From positions 965,307-1,029,306 of the forward strand of contig JADJNY010000001.1 of assembly GCA_016714045.1 (NCBI GenBank): 64,000 nucleotides of DNA, read 5' to 3'. Positions 1-8,126 of the stretch are shown here, in pieces (positions within the stretch are counted from its first letter, which is position 1; each line of letters opens with the position of its first letter). Position numbers and translations under genes: made by a program. The stretch comes from Planctomycetota bacterium (lineage in GTDB: Bacteria; Planctomycetota; UBA1135; GCA-002686595). The notes beneath the pieces were generated by a model. That model saw only the letters and a list, made by a program, of their open reading frames with translations. It had not been told where the DNA came from and ran no database searches.

Positions 1-602
1 GCGCCGCGCACGACGTGCGCGCCCTCGCGGTCGGCGTACACCGTCTCGACGAAACCCGGGACACGCAGCACGACGTCGACGTGGTTCGGTTCGGGCTCGA
101 CGAGCACGCCGGCGATGCGGCGCGTCGCGACGAGCGCGCCGCGCAGCACCTCGCTCGTGCGCAGGCCCATGTTCTGCTGGACGCGCGGGTCGATCGTGAC
201 GACGTCGCCCGTCGCGAGCTCCTCGGAGTGCACGGGCACCAGGTCGCGGCCCGCGGGGCTCTTCCCCGGCGCGTTCGCGACGAACGGGGGTTCGCTCGCG
301 GCGTCGATCCAGTACCGCACGCGGCGCGTCGCGGCCGTTTCGATGGGCGAGGCGGAGGACGCGCCGCCCGGCGCGACGGGCGTGAGCTTCATGTGGCACA
401 GCGGGCACTCGCCGGGCTCCTTCTGGAGCACGTTCGGGTGCATCCCGCACGTGTACAGCGTCTCGCCGCCGTCCGCGGAGGCGTTCGTGGGCGACGCCGG
501 GCCGTGGAACGCGCGACCGAGCGCGAAGCCCGCCGCGAGGGCCGCCAGGACCACCAGCACGACGCGCGCGCGTCCCGACCGATGCGATGTGCGCTCATTC
601 AT
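1..602 (-). CDS. CusB-like RND efflux periplasmic adaptor (N-terminal part, runs off the left edge)
   Basis: Membrane-fusion adaptor of a heavy-metal RND exporter, linking an inner-membrane pump to the outer-membrane channel encoded just upstream. The reading frame begins MNERTSHRSG, has one N-terminal membrane anchor (about residues 14-31) and then a heavy-metal-binding domain of the CusB type with the pattern YTCGMHP...PGECPLCHMKL (about residues 49-72). After this comes the adaptor start (VTIDPRVQQNMGLRT...). The ATG at 602 overlaps the last codons and TGA of the upstream channel gene by 8 nt, which supports this start and implies translational coupling. The protein is cut by the window edge; the pump (CusA-like) should follow outside. 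Cu/Ag specificity is inferred from the metal-binding domain only. Confidence 0.85.
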   Translation of the reverse strand, partial: MNERTSHRSGRARVVLVVLAALAAGFALGRAFHGPASPTNASADGGETLYTCGMHPNVLQKEPGECPLCHMKLTPVAPGGASSASPIETAATRRVRYWIDAASEPPFVANAPGKSPAGRDLVPVHSEELATGDVVTIDPRVQQNMGLRTSEVLRGALVATRRIAGVLVEPEPNHVDVVLRVPGFVETVYADREGAHVVRG

Positions 603-2013
603 GGTTCGTCTCCTCCGCGAGCCCTTCCAGGTCCGTGCCCAGCCCTTCCTCGATCTCCGCCAGCGCGAGCTCGCGCGCGACGCGCGCCTCGAGCTCCACG
701 CGCCGCACCTCGATCTGCATGCGGCGCACCTCGATCCACTCGTCGGTCGACGACCCGAGCACGGCGCACGCGGCCTCCGCGTCGTCGCACGCGCGCGCGG
801 CGAGCGGCAGGAGCTCGTCCGCGAAGAGCGCTCGCGCGCGCTCGGCGTCCTCGAAGACGCGGTGGGCGGTCGCGAGCGCCGCACGGCGGTCGCGCTCGGC
901 CTGGCGCGCGTCGGCTTCGGCCGCGCGCAGGGCCGACCGCGCCTCGGCGACGAGCGCGCGCACGCGCTGGCGGTTCAGCGGCAGCGACAACGACGCGCCG
1001 ACGAACGTCTCGAGCGAGCCGACGACGCCCAGCATCGGCGCGACGTCCGGACGGCCTTCCTTGCGCGCGAGCACGAGCTCGCGCTCGCGCGCGTCCGTCT
1101 CCGCGCGGCGCTCGGCGCGCACCGGATCGCGTTCGGCCGCGAGCGTCTGCAGCGCGTCGAGGGAGAGCGCGAGCTCGCGCCGCGGCCAGGCGGCGGGCGG
1201 CTCGAGCGGCGCGTCGGGCGCGCGCGCGAGCAGCGCGTTCAGCGCGGCGAGGCGCGTCGCGTCGCGGACGTCGGCGCGCGCGGCCTCGTCGCGCGCGCGG
1301 CCGGCAGCGATGCGGGCCTCGACGAGCAGCGCCACCTCGCCGCCGCCGCCCGCGCGCGCATCGCGCGACGCGACCGCGAGCTGCTCGAGCTCGAGCGCGT
1401 CCGCGACGAGCCGCGCCTCCTCGCGCGCGGCGAGCCACTCGATCCAGGCCTCGACCAGCGCGCGCTTCAGCTCCGCGCGCCGCGCACGGAAGCGCTCCCC
1501 GGCGACGCGGGCCTCCGCGAGCGCCGCTTCGCCGGCGGCAGCGAGCTTCCCGCGGCCCCACAGGCTTTGCATCGGATCGAAGCCTGCGCGCAGCGTGGTC
1601 CGGTCCCACGCGGAGCGCCCCTCCATCGGGAGCGCGTGCTCGGCGGAGAGCTCGACGTTCGTGTTCGGGAAGCTCGCGGCGCGCGTCACCGCGTCGAGGC
1701 GCGCCTGCCACGCGTGCCACGCGCTCTCGAGCTCGCCGTGCGCGCGCAGCGTGCGCGCCCAGAGCGGAAGGAGCTCGGGCGCGGGCGGGAGCTCCGGCAG
1801 CGCGCGCTCCGGGTACGGCGTCGCGTAGTCGGCGCTCGCGGCCGCGGCGCGCTCGCGCTCGGCGTCGAGGCCCTCGGGCAAGACCGCGCACGCGGCGAGC
1901 GCGCCGAGTGCCGCGAGCGTCACGGCGCGGAACGCGCGGCGCGCCCGAGGGTGCGGGTCGTGGCGCGCGGACGGCGTGGAGCGCGGCGCGCGCGGGTCGA
2001 TTCGATTGCGCAT
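595..2013 (-). CDS. TolC-family outer-membrane efflux protein (CusC-like)
   Basis: Outer-membrane channel of a tripartite metal exporter. The 472-residue protein has an N-terminal hydrophobic export segment ending in ALGALAACAVLPEG (lipobox-like LAAC at about residues 38-41), then long Ala/Glu/Arg-rich helices typical of TolC hairpins and a short strand segment (GASLSLPLNRQR) near residue 320. Length and helix pattern match the CusC/CzcC branch. It lies downstream of a small Cys-rich protein and its stop overlaps the CusB-like start by 8 nt, so the genes form an operon transcribed leftward. The start at 2013 follows a CTCCC-rich stretch with no clear ribosome site on the coding strand, so the exact start is less certain. 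Confidence 0.85.
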   Translation of the reverse strand: MRNRIDPRAPRSTPSARHDPHPRARRAFRAVTLAALGALAACAVLPEGLDAERERAAAASADYATPYPERALPELPPAPELLPLWARTLRAHGELESAWHAWQARLDAVTRAASFPNTNVELSAEHALPMEGRSAWDRTTLRAGFDPMQSLWGRGKLAAAGEAALAEARVAGERFRARRAELKRALVEAWIEWLAAREEARLVADALELEQLAVASRDARAGGGGEVALLVEARIAAGRARDEAARADVRDATRLAALNALLARAPDAPLEPPAAWPRRELALSLDALQTLAAERDPVRAERRAETDARERELVLARKEGRPDVAPMLGVVGSLETFVGASLSLPLNRQRVRALVAEARSALRAAEADARQAERDRRAALATAHRVFEDAERARALFADELLPLAARACDDAEAACAVLGSSTDEWIEVRRMQIEVRRVELEARVARELALAEIEEGLGTDLEGLAEETNHE

Positions 2014-2227
2014 GGTCTCCCTCCGGGAGAGCCGCGGGACGTTCGTGGTCCCGCACGGTCGACGAGAGCGGACGTGGAGCGCGGCCGTGCCGCGCGGACC
2101 GTAGGTGCGGCCGAAACCGCGCAGGCGAGAGCACGCGGCCGTGACGGTCCGACGTCCTCACGCGCAGCGGACGACGCGCGTCCGCGGGCTCGTGCGCGAT
2201 CGCGCGCGACGAGCGGTCCTCGCGCGC

Positions 2228-2746
2228 TCAGCGGCGCAGCGCGGACAACGTGGCGAGGTGGCCGGCGAGCCCGTGCTCGAGGCTCGCGGCGCAACGCGGC
2301 GGTGCGTCGAGCGCGTCCGCATCGCCCGGCGGACGCTCCGTTCCGGCCTCGTAGAGCCGCGCGAGCCGGAGGGAATCGAGGAACACGAGCGTCGCCGTCG
2401 CGGCCGCCGCGGGCGGTCCGTCGAGCGCCTCCAGTGTCGGCGCGCCGCCCGCGTGCGTGCGCTGCGCACCGGGGCGCTCCGCGTCGGGGCGAGCGGGGAG
2501 CTCGAGCTCGCACGAGCACGGACGCGGCGCGCGCGCCTCGTCGCGGCCGGGATGCTCGGCGGCCGCGCGCGCGGCGCAGCAGGAGCGCACGCTGCTCGCG
2601 CAGCAGCAGCGCGTGGGGAAGAGCCGTCCGACCGCCGCGCACGTGAGGCGCAGCGCGAAGCAGGGCTGCGCGAAGAGCACGAGCGCGAGCACGACCCACG
2701 CGAGGACGCGCGGCGATCGACGGCTGGGGGCGACGTGCTCGGGCAT
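2228..2746 (-). CDS. Small Cys-rich exported or membrane protein, first gene of the metal-efflux cluster
   Basis: Hypothetical protein of 172 residues. One hydrophobic segment (about residues 13-32, VLAWVVLALVLFAQPCFALR) looks like a signal peptide or anchor. It is followed by dense cysteines (TRCCCASSVRSCCAAR near residues 45-60, then CSCELE near 77). The rest is low complexity with a Leu-rich tail. The clustered Cys residues and the position directly ahead of the CusC/CusB-like genes suggest a soft-metal-binding role, but I recognise no family. The 214-nt gap to the next gene could hold a separate promoter. The frame keeps the GC-rich third codon positions seen in neighbouring genes. Confidence 0.55.
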   Translation of the reverse strand: MPEHVAPSRRSPRVLAWVVLALVLFAQPCFALRLTCAAVGRLFPTRCCCASSVRSCCAARAAAEHPGRDEARAPRPCSCELELPARPDAERPGAQRTHAGGAPTLEALDGPPAAAATATLVFLDSLRLARLYEAGTERPPGDADALDAPPRCAASLEHGLAGHLATLSALRR

Positions 2747-2877
2747 GGGGCGGGCTTCCGTGATTCAGTATCGGCGCGCGGGCGCGGGCGAGCAACCCGG
2801 ACCTCGAACATCGTTCCGTCCGGCGCGGCGACCGGGCGCCGGTCGCCGCCACGGCCCTCGGGCGCGGAACGGCGCGC

Positions 2878-3330
2878 TCAGCGCACCCACTCGACCGCGC
2901 CGTCCGGGAGCAGGTAGACGATCAGCATCGTCCCGCCCGCGACCGTCGGCACGTGCGTCGAGCCCGCGGGGAGCACGACCCAGCCCGGCGGATCGCCCTC
3001 GAACGTCGGCGCGCCGTCCATCGCGATGCAGAAGTTGACCTCACCGCGCGGGTGCAGGTGGCGCGGCCCCGCGCCGTTCATGAGCACGACGTCGATCGAG
3101 AAGCCGAGCGTCTCGGGGGTCGCTTTCGCGACGCGGCCCCATTTCACGGGCAGCTCGCCGCGGTCGGCGATGCGGCCCTCGGCGAGGAGCGCCCTGAGGT
3201 CGCGTTCGACGGCGCGCGCCGCGGGGCCCTGCGGAGGGAGGCGTCGCGCGAGCTCGGCGCGCGCGGAGGGGGCGTCGGCGAGGTCGAGGCCTTGGGCGGC
3301 TTCGAGGAGCGGGCGGAAGGTGTCCAGCAT
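2878..3330 (-). CDS. DUF4863 family protein (4-hydroxylaminobenzoate lyase/PnbB-like)
   Basis: A 150-residue protein of the DUF4863 family, whose characterised member PnbB converts 4-hydroxylaminobenzoate to protocatechuate and ammonium. Family signatures visible are the N-terminal helical part (MLDTFRPLLEAAQGLDL), then GFSIDVVLMNGAGPRHLHPR with two His likely to bind metal in a cupin-like fold, GEVNFCIAMDG, and PPGWVVLPAGSTHVPTV. Length is normal for the family. It stands alone, with no nitroaromatic catabolic genes nearby, so the true substrate may differ and the enzyme name is only a family inference. Confidence 0.75.
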   Translation of the reverse strand: MLDTFRPLLEAAQGLDLADAPSARAELARRLPPQGPAARAVERDLRALLAEGRIADRGELPVKWGRVAKATPETLGFSIDVVLMNGAGPRHLHPRGEVNFCIAMDGAPTFEGDPPGWVVLPAGSTHVPTVAGGTMLIVYLLPDGAVEWVR

Positions 3331-3437
3331 GCGCGCGATCGTACGGGGCGCGTGCGCGGTCGCAAGGTTGGGGGGGGGGCGGTCGGGAGCGCAATGGCCG
3401 GATGCGGAGATCCAAGCGGAAGGGACGCAACGGAGCC

Positions 3438-3509
3438 CACGCGTGTGCTCCGCTTCACCGACCCCGCACGAGCACGGGCCGGAGGACTAGCCGCGTGCTT
3501 GCGCGGGGT
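3438..3509 (+). repeat. Interspersed 30-nt core plus hairpin, copy 1
   Basis: The core at 3438-3467 (begins CACGCGTGTGCT) matches 26875-26904 at 26 of 30 positions. It is followed here by an imperfect inverted repeat (arms about 3461-3476 and 3494-3509, one mismatch and one G-T pair). In the other copy the hairpin arms have a different sequence but pair perfectly. This copy fills the gap between the end of the GT-C gene (-) and the start of the DUF4863 gene (-). No gene is seen in 3331-3623; this element is the only structure noticed there. Confidence 0.6.
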
Positions 3510-3623
3510 TCGAGGAGCTCTCAGCAACGAGCGGGCGGGACGGTGAGGAAGGGTGCCTGGTGCGCGCACGTTCGGCTAGGAGTGGCCGTGCGGGGAGCGG
3601 GGGGCTGCTTCTGGTGTCGTGGC

Positions 3624-5345
3624 TCAACGTTCGGCGTGGTAGCGGACGAGGCGCACGAGGAGGGCGTGGGGGAGGGTGGGCGACGGAGCGAGCTCTTGGT
3701 CCTCGATCGTGGCTCGGCCTGTGCGCACGAGTGCGTCGAGCAGCGGCGGCACGCCCGGGTCGGGCTCGCCCTTGCGCCACGCCCACGCGCCGAGGTAGTC
3801 CGGCTTGCGCGCGAGGAAGAAGTCGATCCCGACGCCCTTGTCGTGTCCGGGCGAAGCGCGCGTGAGCGGGGCGTCGCGCCGTGCGACCTCGCGGTCGACG
3901 AGGCCGAACTGGTCGTGGATCCAGAGCTCGGTCTCGTACCCGATCGCGCCGATGTTGCCGAGCACGATCGACTCGTTGGGGCGCGTGCAGTAGACGAGCG
4001 CGCGGCCGAGCGCGCGCCACGCTTCCGCGCGCTCCTTCATCCCGCGCCAAGCGTCGAGCTCGCTCTTCGAGCGCGCTTCGTTCCAACGGAAGTGGAGCGC
4101 CTCGCGCGCGCCGTCGGGGATCGGCACGACGCCGAACGTCGCCGCGACGGAGAGCGCGAGCACGCCGAGCGCGGCGAGTCGGCCGCCGAGCGCGCGTCCG
4201 GCGCCCGCGGCCGCGCGCGCTTCGAACCCGCCGAGGCCCGCGGCGAGCGCGAGCGCGAGGAACGGCGTCGCCGGGACGAGGAACCGGCCGTACGGCATGA
4301 AGTCGCCGCCCGTCCAGACGGAGTACGCGAGCGCGACAGGCGTCATCGCCGCGCCCGCCGCCACCGCGCCGCGCCCGCAGCTGCCGCGGCGTGTGCCCGC
4401 GGCTGCCGCGTCGTGCCCCGCGGCTGCCGCGTCGTGCATCGCTCCCGCGCGCGCCCCCACGACGCCGAGGAGGAGCGCGGCGAGCGCACCCGGCAGCGTC
4501 AGGCACCACGTGAGGACGTACTTCGCGCCGCGCTCGAGCCGCAGCTCGGAAAGGCCCGCCTTGACGCGCGCCGTGTTGGGGAGGAGCTCGCCGAAGGTCG
4601 CATAGCGCCATGCGCCGAGCGCGACGAGCACGAGCGCGAGCACCGCGACCACGACGAGGACGGCGCGCCGCCAGGCCGCGCGCGACTCCGCCGGCGTCGC
4701 GAGGCCCGCGGCGAGCGCGGAGACGAGCGCCCACGCGGCTCCGTCGGCGCGCAAGAGGCTCGCGAGCACGAGCGCCAGGACGGCGCCGACGACGCGCGGC
4801 CGCCCGGGGACGACGACCAGGCGCTCGAAGACGGCGAAGACCGCGAGCGCGAAGGGCAGGGTCTCGAGCCCGCTCGTCGACCACGCCGTGAACGTCGGCA
4901 GCGTCGCGAGGAAGAGCGCGGCGCCCGCGCTCGGCACGAACCCGAGCTTCCAGCGTCGGCTCGCGAGGCGCGCGACGAGCCCGACGAGCGCCGCGCCGCA
5001 CGCGATCGACGTCGCGTTCGCGACGAGCGCCGGGTCCATGCCGAGCGCGATCCACGGGCTCGTCCACAGCACCCAGAGCAGGTTCGAGAAGCCCTCGACG
5101 GGCGGCGCCTCCCCGCGGTTGAACGCGAGCCCCGCTCCTTCGGCGAGGTGGCGGGCGTAGCGGAACGAGATGAAGGCGTCGTCGCAGGTGAACGCGTAGC
5201 GCGCCGCGCACGCGAGGAAGACGGGCAGCGCGAGCAGGAACGCGAAGAGGCCGGCGCGCCCGGAGAGGTAGCGCACGGCGCCCGCGGCCGGCCCCGGATC
5301 GGAGCGGAGCGCACGGGGCGCGTTGGACGGGTCGTGGGGGAGCAC
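3624..5345 (-). CDS. GT-C membrane glycosyltransferase, arabinofuranosyltransferase (AftB)-like
   Basis: Polytopic inner-membrane glycosyltransferase expected to use a polyprenyl-phosphate sugar and act on the periplasmic side. About 573 residues. After a short cytosolic start comes the first membrane helix, then the GT-C acidic pair in the first loop (FTCDDAFISFRYARHL, Asp-Asp about residues 55-56) and VEGFSNLLWVLW, which recall mycobacterial AftB and related enzymes. Many further hydrophobic helices follow, with a soluble C-terminal domain (SIVLGNIGAIGYETELW...). The GTG at 5345 is chosen because it follows AAGG and precedes the first conserved segment; a GTG at 5276 is the alternative. A 21-nt tandem repeat lies inside the gene (4374-4437). 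Sugar specificity cannot be read from sequence. Confidence 0.75.
   Translation of the reverse strand: MLPHDPSNAPRALRSDPGPAAGAVRYLSGRAGLFAFLLALPVFLACAARYAFTCDDAFISFRYARHLAEGAGLAFNRGEAPPVEGFSNLLWVLWTSPWIALGMDPALVANATSIACGAALVGLVARLASRRWKLGFVPSAGAALFLATLPTFTAWSTSGLETLPFALAVFAVFERLVVVPGRPRVVGAVLALVLASLLRADGAAWALVSALAAGLATPAESRAAWRRAVLVVVAVLALVLVALGAWRYATFGELLPNTARVKAGLSELRLERGAKYVLTWCLTLPGALAALLLGVVGARAGAMHDAAAAGHDAAAAGTRRGSCGRGAVAAGAAMTPVALAYSVWTGGDFMPYGRFLVPATPFLALALAAGLGGFEARAAAGAGRALGGRLAALGVLALSVAATFGVVPIPDGAREALHFRWNEARSKSELDAWRGMKERAEAWRALGRALVYCTRPNESIVLGNIGAIGYETELWIHDQFGLVDREVARRDAPLTRASPGHDKGVGIDFFLARKPDYLGAWAWRKGEPDPGVPPLLDALVRTGRATIEDQELAPSPTLPHALLVRLVRYHAER
4374..4437. repeat. Three 21-22-nt tandem repeats inside the GT-C gene
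   Basis: Units begin at 4374, 4396 and 4417; the last two are identical (CCCGCGGCTGCCGCGTCGTGC, 21 nt each) and the first differs by a few bases. Being 21 nt, they add seven-residue Ala/Gly/His/Asp units to a loop of the membrane protein without shifting the frame. Probably slippage-expanded low-complexity sequence in an extramembrane loop. Confidence 0.6.
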
Positions 5346-5457
5346 GGACGGCGGACCTTCGACGCGACAGCGTAGGCGGCCGCGGGACGCGGAGCGAGGG
5401 CGCGGCGCGACTCCGAGCGCGCGTCGCGCGCGGCGAGGCCCTAGAATCCCGCGACCG

Positions 5458-7690
5458 ATGCCGACCGTCCTGCGCCGCGCGGCCTTCGCGCTCCTCGTGC
5501 TCGGTCTCGCCCTCGTCGCGCACGTCTCCGTGCTCCGGGCGGGGCCGACCGGCCGCGATCTCGGTGTGGTCGCCGCGCTCGACGCGAGCGCCTTGCCCGC
5601 GTCCGCGGCGGAGGAGCTCCCGCCCGCGCCGGCGCCGCTCGCGGCGGCGTCCTTGCGCGCGCTCCTCTCGGCGCCGGGCGTGCTCGGCGCGCCGCTCGCA
5701 GCGGACAACGTGCACCTCGCGAACCTGGCGCTCGTCCTGGTGCTCGCGCTCGGCGCCGGCGCGACGGCGCGGCAGGCGCTCGCTCCGTGGCTCGGCGCCG
5801 ACACGGCCGCGTGGTGCGGCGCGGCGACGACGTTGCTCGTCCCGCTCCACCCGCTCGTCGGCGCGGCGGTCGCGAGCTTCGAAGCGCACGGCGTGCTGCT
5901 CGCGTGCGCCCTCGGCGCCGCGGCGACGGGCGTGTTCCTGCGCGCGCGGGAGACGCAGTCGCCCTGGCGGCTCGGCGCGGCGTTCACGCTGCTCGCCGCG
6001 AGCGCCGCGGCGGAGCGCGCCGCCGTCGTGTTCGTGCTCTGGATCACGATCGTCGAGTGGACCTCGACGCGGCGACACCGCCCGGTCGCGGCGCGCCTGC
6101 GCAGCACGGCGACGACGCTCGGCTCCGCGGCGATCGTCGTGGCGCTCGCGTGGGTGGGGCTCGGCGAGCGCGAGGCGTGGGAGCTCGGCCCCGGCGCACT
6201 CGGCGACCTCGCGGCCGGCGCGCTCTTCACCGGCGCGGAGAAGCTCGGCGTGCTGCTGCTCCCCGGCGAGAGCCGCGGCGCCGGCCGCGGCGCGGCTCGT
6301 CGTGCTCGGCGCGCTGCTCCTCGTCGTCGTGCACCCCGCGTTCGTCGCCGCGCGTTCCGCGCCGCGCTCGTGGGGCTGGTTCGCCGCGGCCGCGTGCCTC
6401 GCGGGCGGCGCCGCGCTCGCGCTGCACCCGCGCGTGCGCGTGGAGCCGGGCGAGCTCGCGGGTGCCCACGTGCTCGTGCCGGCCGTCGCGACGCTGGCGC
6501 TCGTGCTCGGCAGCAGCGCGACCGCGGTGGCGGGGACGCGGCGCAAGGTGCTGCCGCTCCTCCTCGCCGTCGCGTGGACGCTGCACGGCCGAGAGCTGCT
6601 CGCGCCGTGGCCGGCGAGCTCGCGCGCGATGGACGCGTTCGTCGGCGAGCTGCGCGCCACGGCCGCGCGCGAGGGTCGATGCGGCGAGCTCTGGGTCGTC
6701 GACGCGCCGCTCGCGGACGACGAGCTCGCGCGCCTCCCGCGCGGGTTCGCGTGGATCCTCCACCCGGGCCTCGGCTCCGCGCGCGCCGCGGCGGGCGACG
6801 CGGCCGTCGAGCTCGCGCGCTCGACGCGCGTGCGCGCGCTCGACGCCGACACGCTGCTCTTCGTCGCGCGCGAGCCCGAGTTCGCGCGCGTCCGCGCGCA
6901 AGGCCTCGTGCTCTCGCTTCCGCCGGGGTTCGCCGCGCGCGCGCCCGAGGACGGCGCCGGGAAAGACCCGCCCGCGGACGCGGTCGCCGGTCCCGCGTCC
7001 AGGACCGCGGAGCGTTGGAGCCTGCGCCTCGCGCCCGAGGGCGCGGCGCCCGCCGAGCGCATCTGGCGCCGCGACGGCCGTTCGGAGGAGCTCGACTGCG
7101 AGCCGCTCACGGTGCGCGCGGTGCGCGCGAACGCGCTGAGCGGGGCGTCGACGGCCGAAGCGCCGCGCCTCGCGTGGCGCGCGCGCGACGAGCGGCTCGA
7201 CGGCGGGCGCGCGGTCGGCGTCTGGATCGAGGGCGAGAGCGGCGCGCAGGCGTGGTTCGACCTGGCCGTCGAACCGCGCTGGCTCTTCGGCCGCCGCATC
7301 GCGCGCGTGCAGCTCGAGGGCGAGCTGCGGCGCATCCTGAGCGCGGAGCTGCTGGCCGACGTGCCCGCTCCGCGCGCGGCCGCCTTCGAGCCCGAGACGC
7401 GCGGCGACGATTGGTTGCTCGCACGGCCGGAGGGGCCGCTGCCGCGACCGCTGCGCGGCGACGCGGCGTGGTCGCTCGTGCTGCTCGACCCGGCGGGGCT
7501 CGCGAGCGCGCGCGTCCCGCTCGAACCGTCCAACGACGGCCGGCTCCGCGCGCGCTCCGCGGCCGCGGCGGCGCGGCGCCTCGCGCCGACGGACGCCGAA
7601 CTCGTCTGGGCGCTGGAGTACCGCGCGGGCGGCGTTACGCTCGTGCGCCTCGCCGGCCGCCGCGCTTTCGTCCGCGGGCGCGCCGGCTGA
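5458..7690 (+). CDS. Large membrane protein of unknown function (one apparent frameshift near 6280)
   Basis: About 744 residues when read across one frameshift. It starts MPTVLRRAAFALLVLGLALV with a signal/anchor helix. The first part (to about 6275) has several hydrophobic helices with loops like those of polytopic O-mannosyltransferase-type proteins. The frame then changes by one base within a GC-only stretch (6270-6300), after which hydrophobic helices resume (LVVLGALLLVVVHPAFVAAR), followed by a soluble C-terminal domain of about 400 residues ending VRLAGRRAFVRGRAG. Both halves share codon bias and composition, so I treat them as one gene. I do not recognise a family. It is divergent from the GT-C gene across 112 nt, which suggests shared regulation or a related envelope role. 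Confidence 0.5.
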
Positions 7691-7696
7691 CCCCGC

Positions 7697-8047
7697 ATGA
7701 CCACCCGCCCCACGCCGACGCTCGAGTCGTTCGCGAACCCCCGTCCCGGCCGCGCCTACGAAGTCCGCTTCGAGTGCCCGGAGTTCACCTGCCTCTGCCC
7801 CAAGACGGGGCAGCCCGACTTCGCGACGCTGCGGATCCGGTACGTTCCGGCGGAGCGTTGCGTCGAGCTCAAGAGCCTGAAACTCTACCTCTGGTCCTTC
7901 CGCGACGCGGGGCACTTCCACGAGGCCGTCACGAATCGCATCCTCGACGACCTCGTGGCGGCCGTGGCGCCGCAGCAGATGGTGGTCGAGGGCGATTTCT
8001 ACGTGCGCGGCGGGATCCGCACCGTCGTCGAGGCCCGCTACCCGTAG
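7697..8047 (+). CDS. queF: NADPH-dependent 7-cyano-7-deazaguanine reductase (QueF)
   Basis: Reduces preQ0 to preQ1 in queuosine biosynthesis in the cytosol. At 116 residues it is the short unimodular form. Visible signatures are the catalytic-Cys segment FTCLCPKTGQPDFATLRI (about residues 35-52), the QueF motif ELKSLKLYLWSFRD (about 61-74), and GHFHEAVTNRILDDL with the substrate-binding His/Glu. It starts 7 nt after the upstream stop and may be co-transcribed with the membrane protein. Its last 36 nt have a diverged second copy immediately downstream. Confidence 0.93.
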   Translation: MTTRPTPTLESFANPRPGRAYEVRFECPEFTCLCPKTGQPDFATLRIRYVPAERCVELKSLKLYLWSFRDAGHFHEAVTNRILDDLVAAVAPQQMVVEGDFYVRGGIRTVVEARYP

Positions 8048-8061
8048 CGCGCCCTCCGCGC

Positions 8062-8097
8062 GGCGGCGTCCGAACCGTCGTCGAGGTCCGTTACCCA
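8062..8097 (+). pseudogene. Diverged remnant copy of the queF 3' end
   Basis: These 36 nt align without gaps to the last 12 sense codons of queF (8009-8044) and would encode GGVRTVVEVRYP against GGIRTVVEARYP. Of the differences, three are synonymous and third-position (Arg, Arg, Pro codons) and the others are conservative Ile/Val and Ala/Val changes. This coding-type divergence suggests the tail of a second, otherwise deleted queF copy rather than a fresh replication slip. It lies in the 79-nt gap before the next gene. Confidence 0.5.
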
Positions 8098-8126
8098 GGG
8101 CGTTTCCCTGGTAGATTGAGAGGAAG

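Noticed and set aside
4374..4437. CRISPR-like or regulatory repeats
   Set aside because: 21-nt tandem units without spacers, in frame within a coding loop: simple slippage.
6270..6300. Programmed ribosomal frameshifting
   Set aside because: No slippery heptamer plus pseudoknot is common to the ten break sites, and the shifts are in both directions.
3487..7713. 1408-codon minus-strand ORF
   Set aside because: Arg/Pro/Ser-rich shadow; the GT-C gene in another minus frame and the plus-strand membrane protein and queF explain this DNA with recognised motifs.
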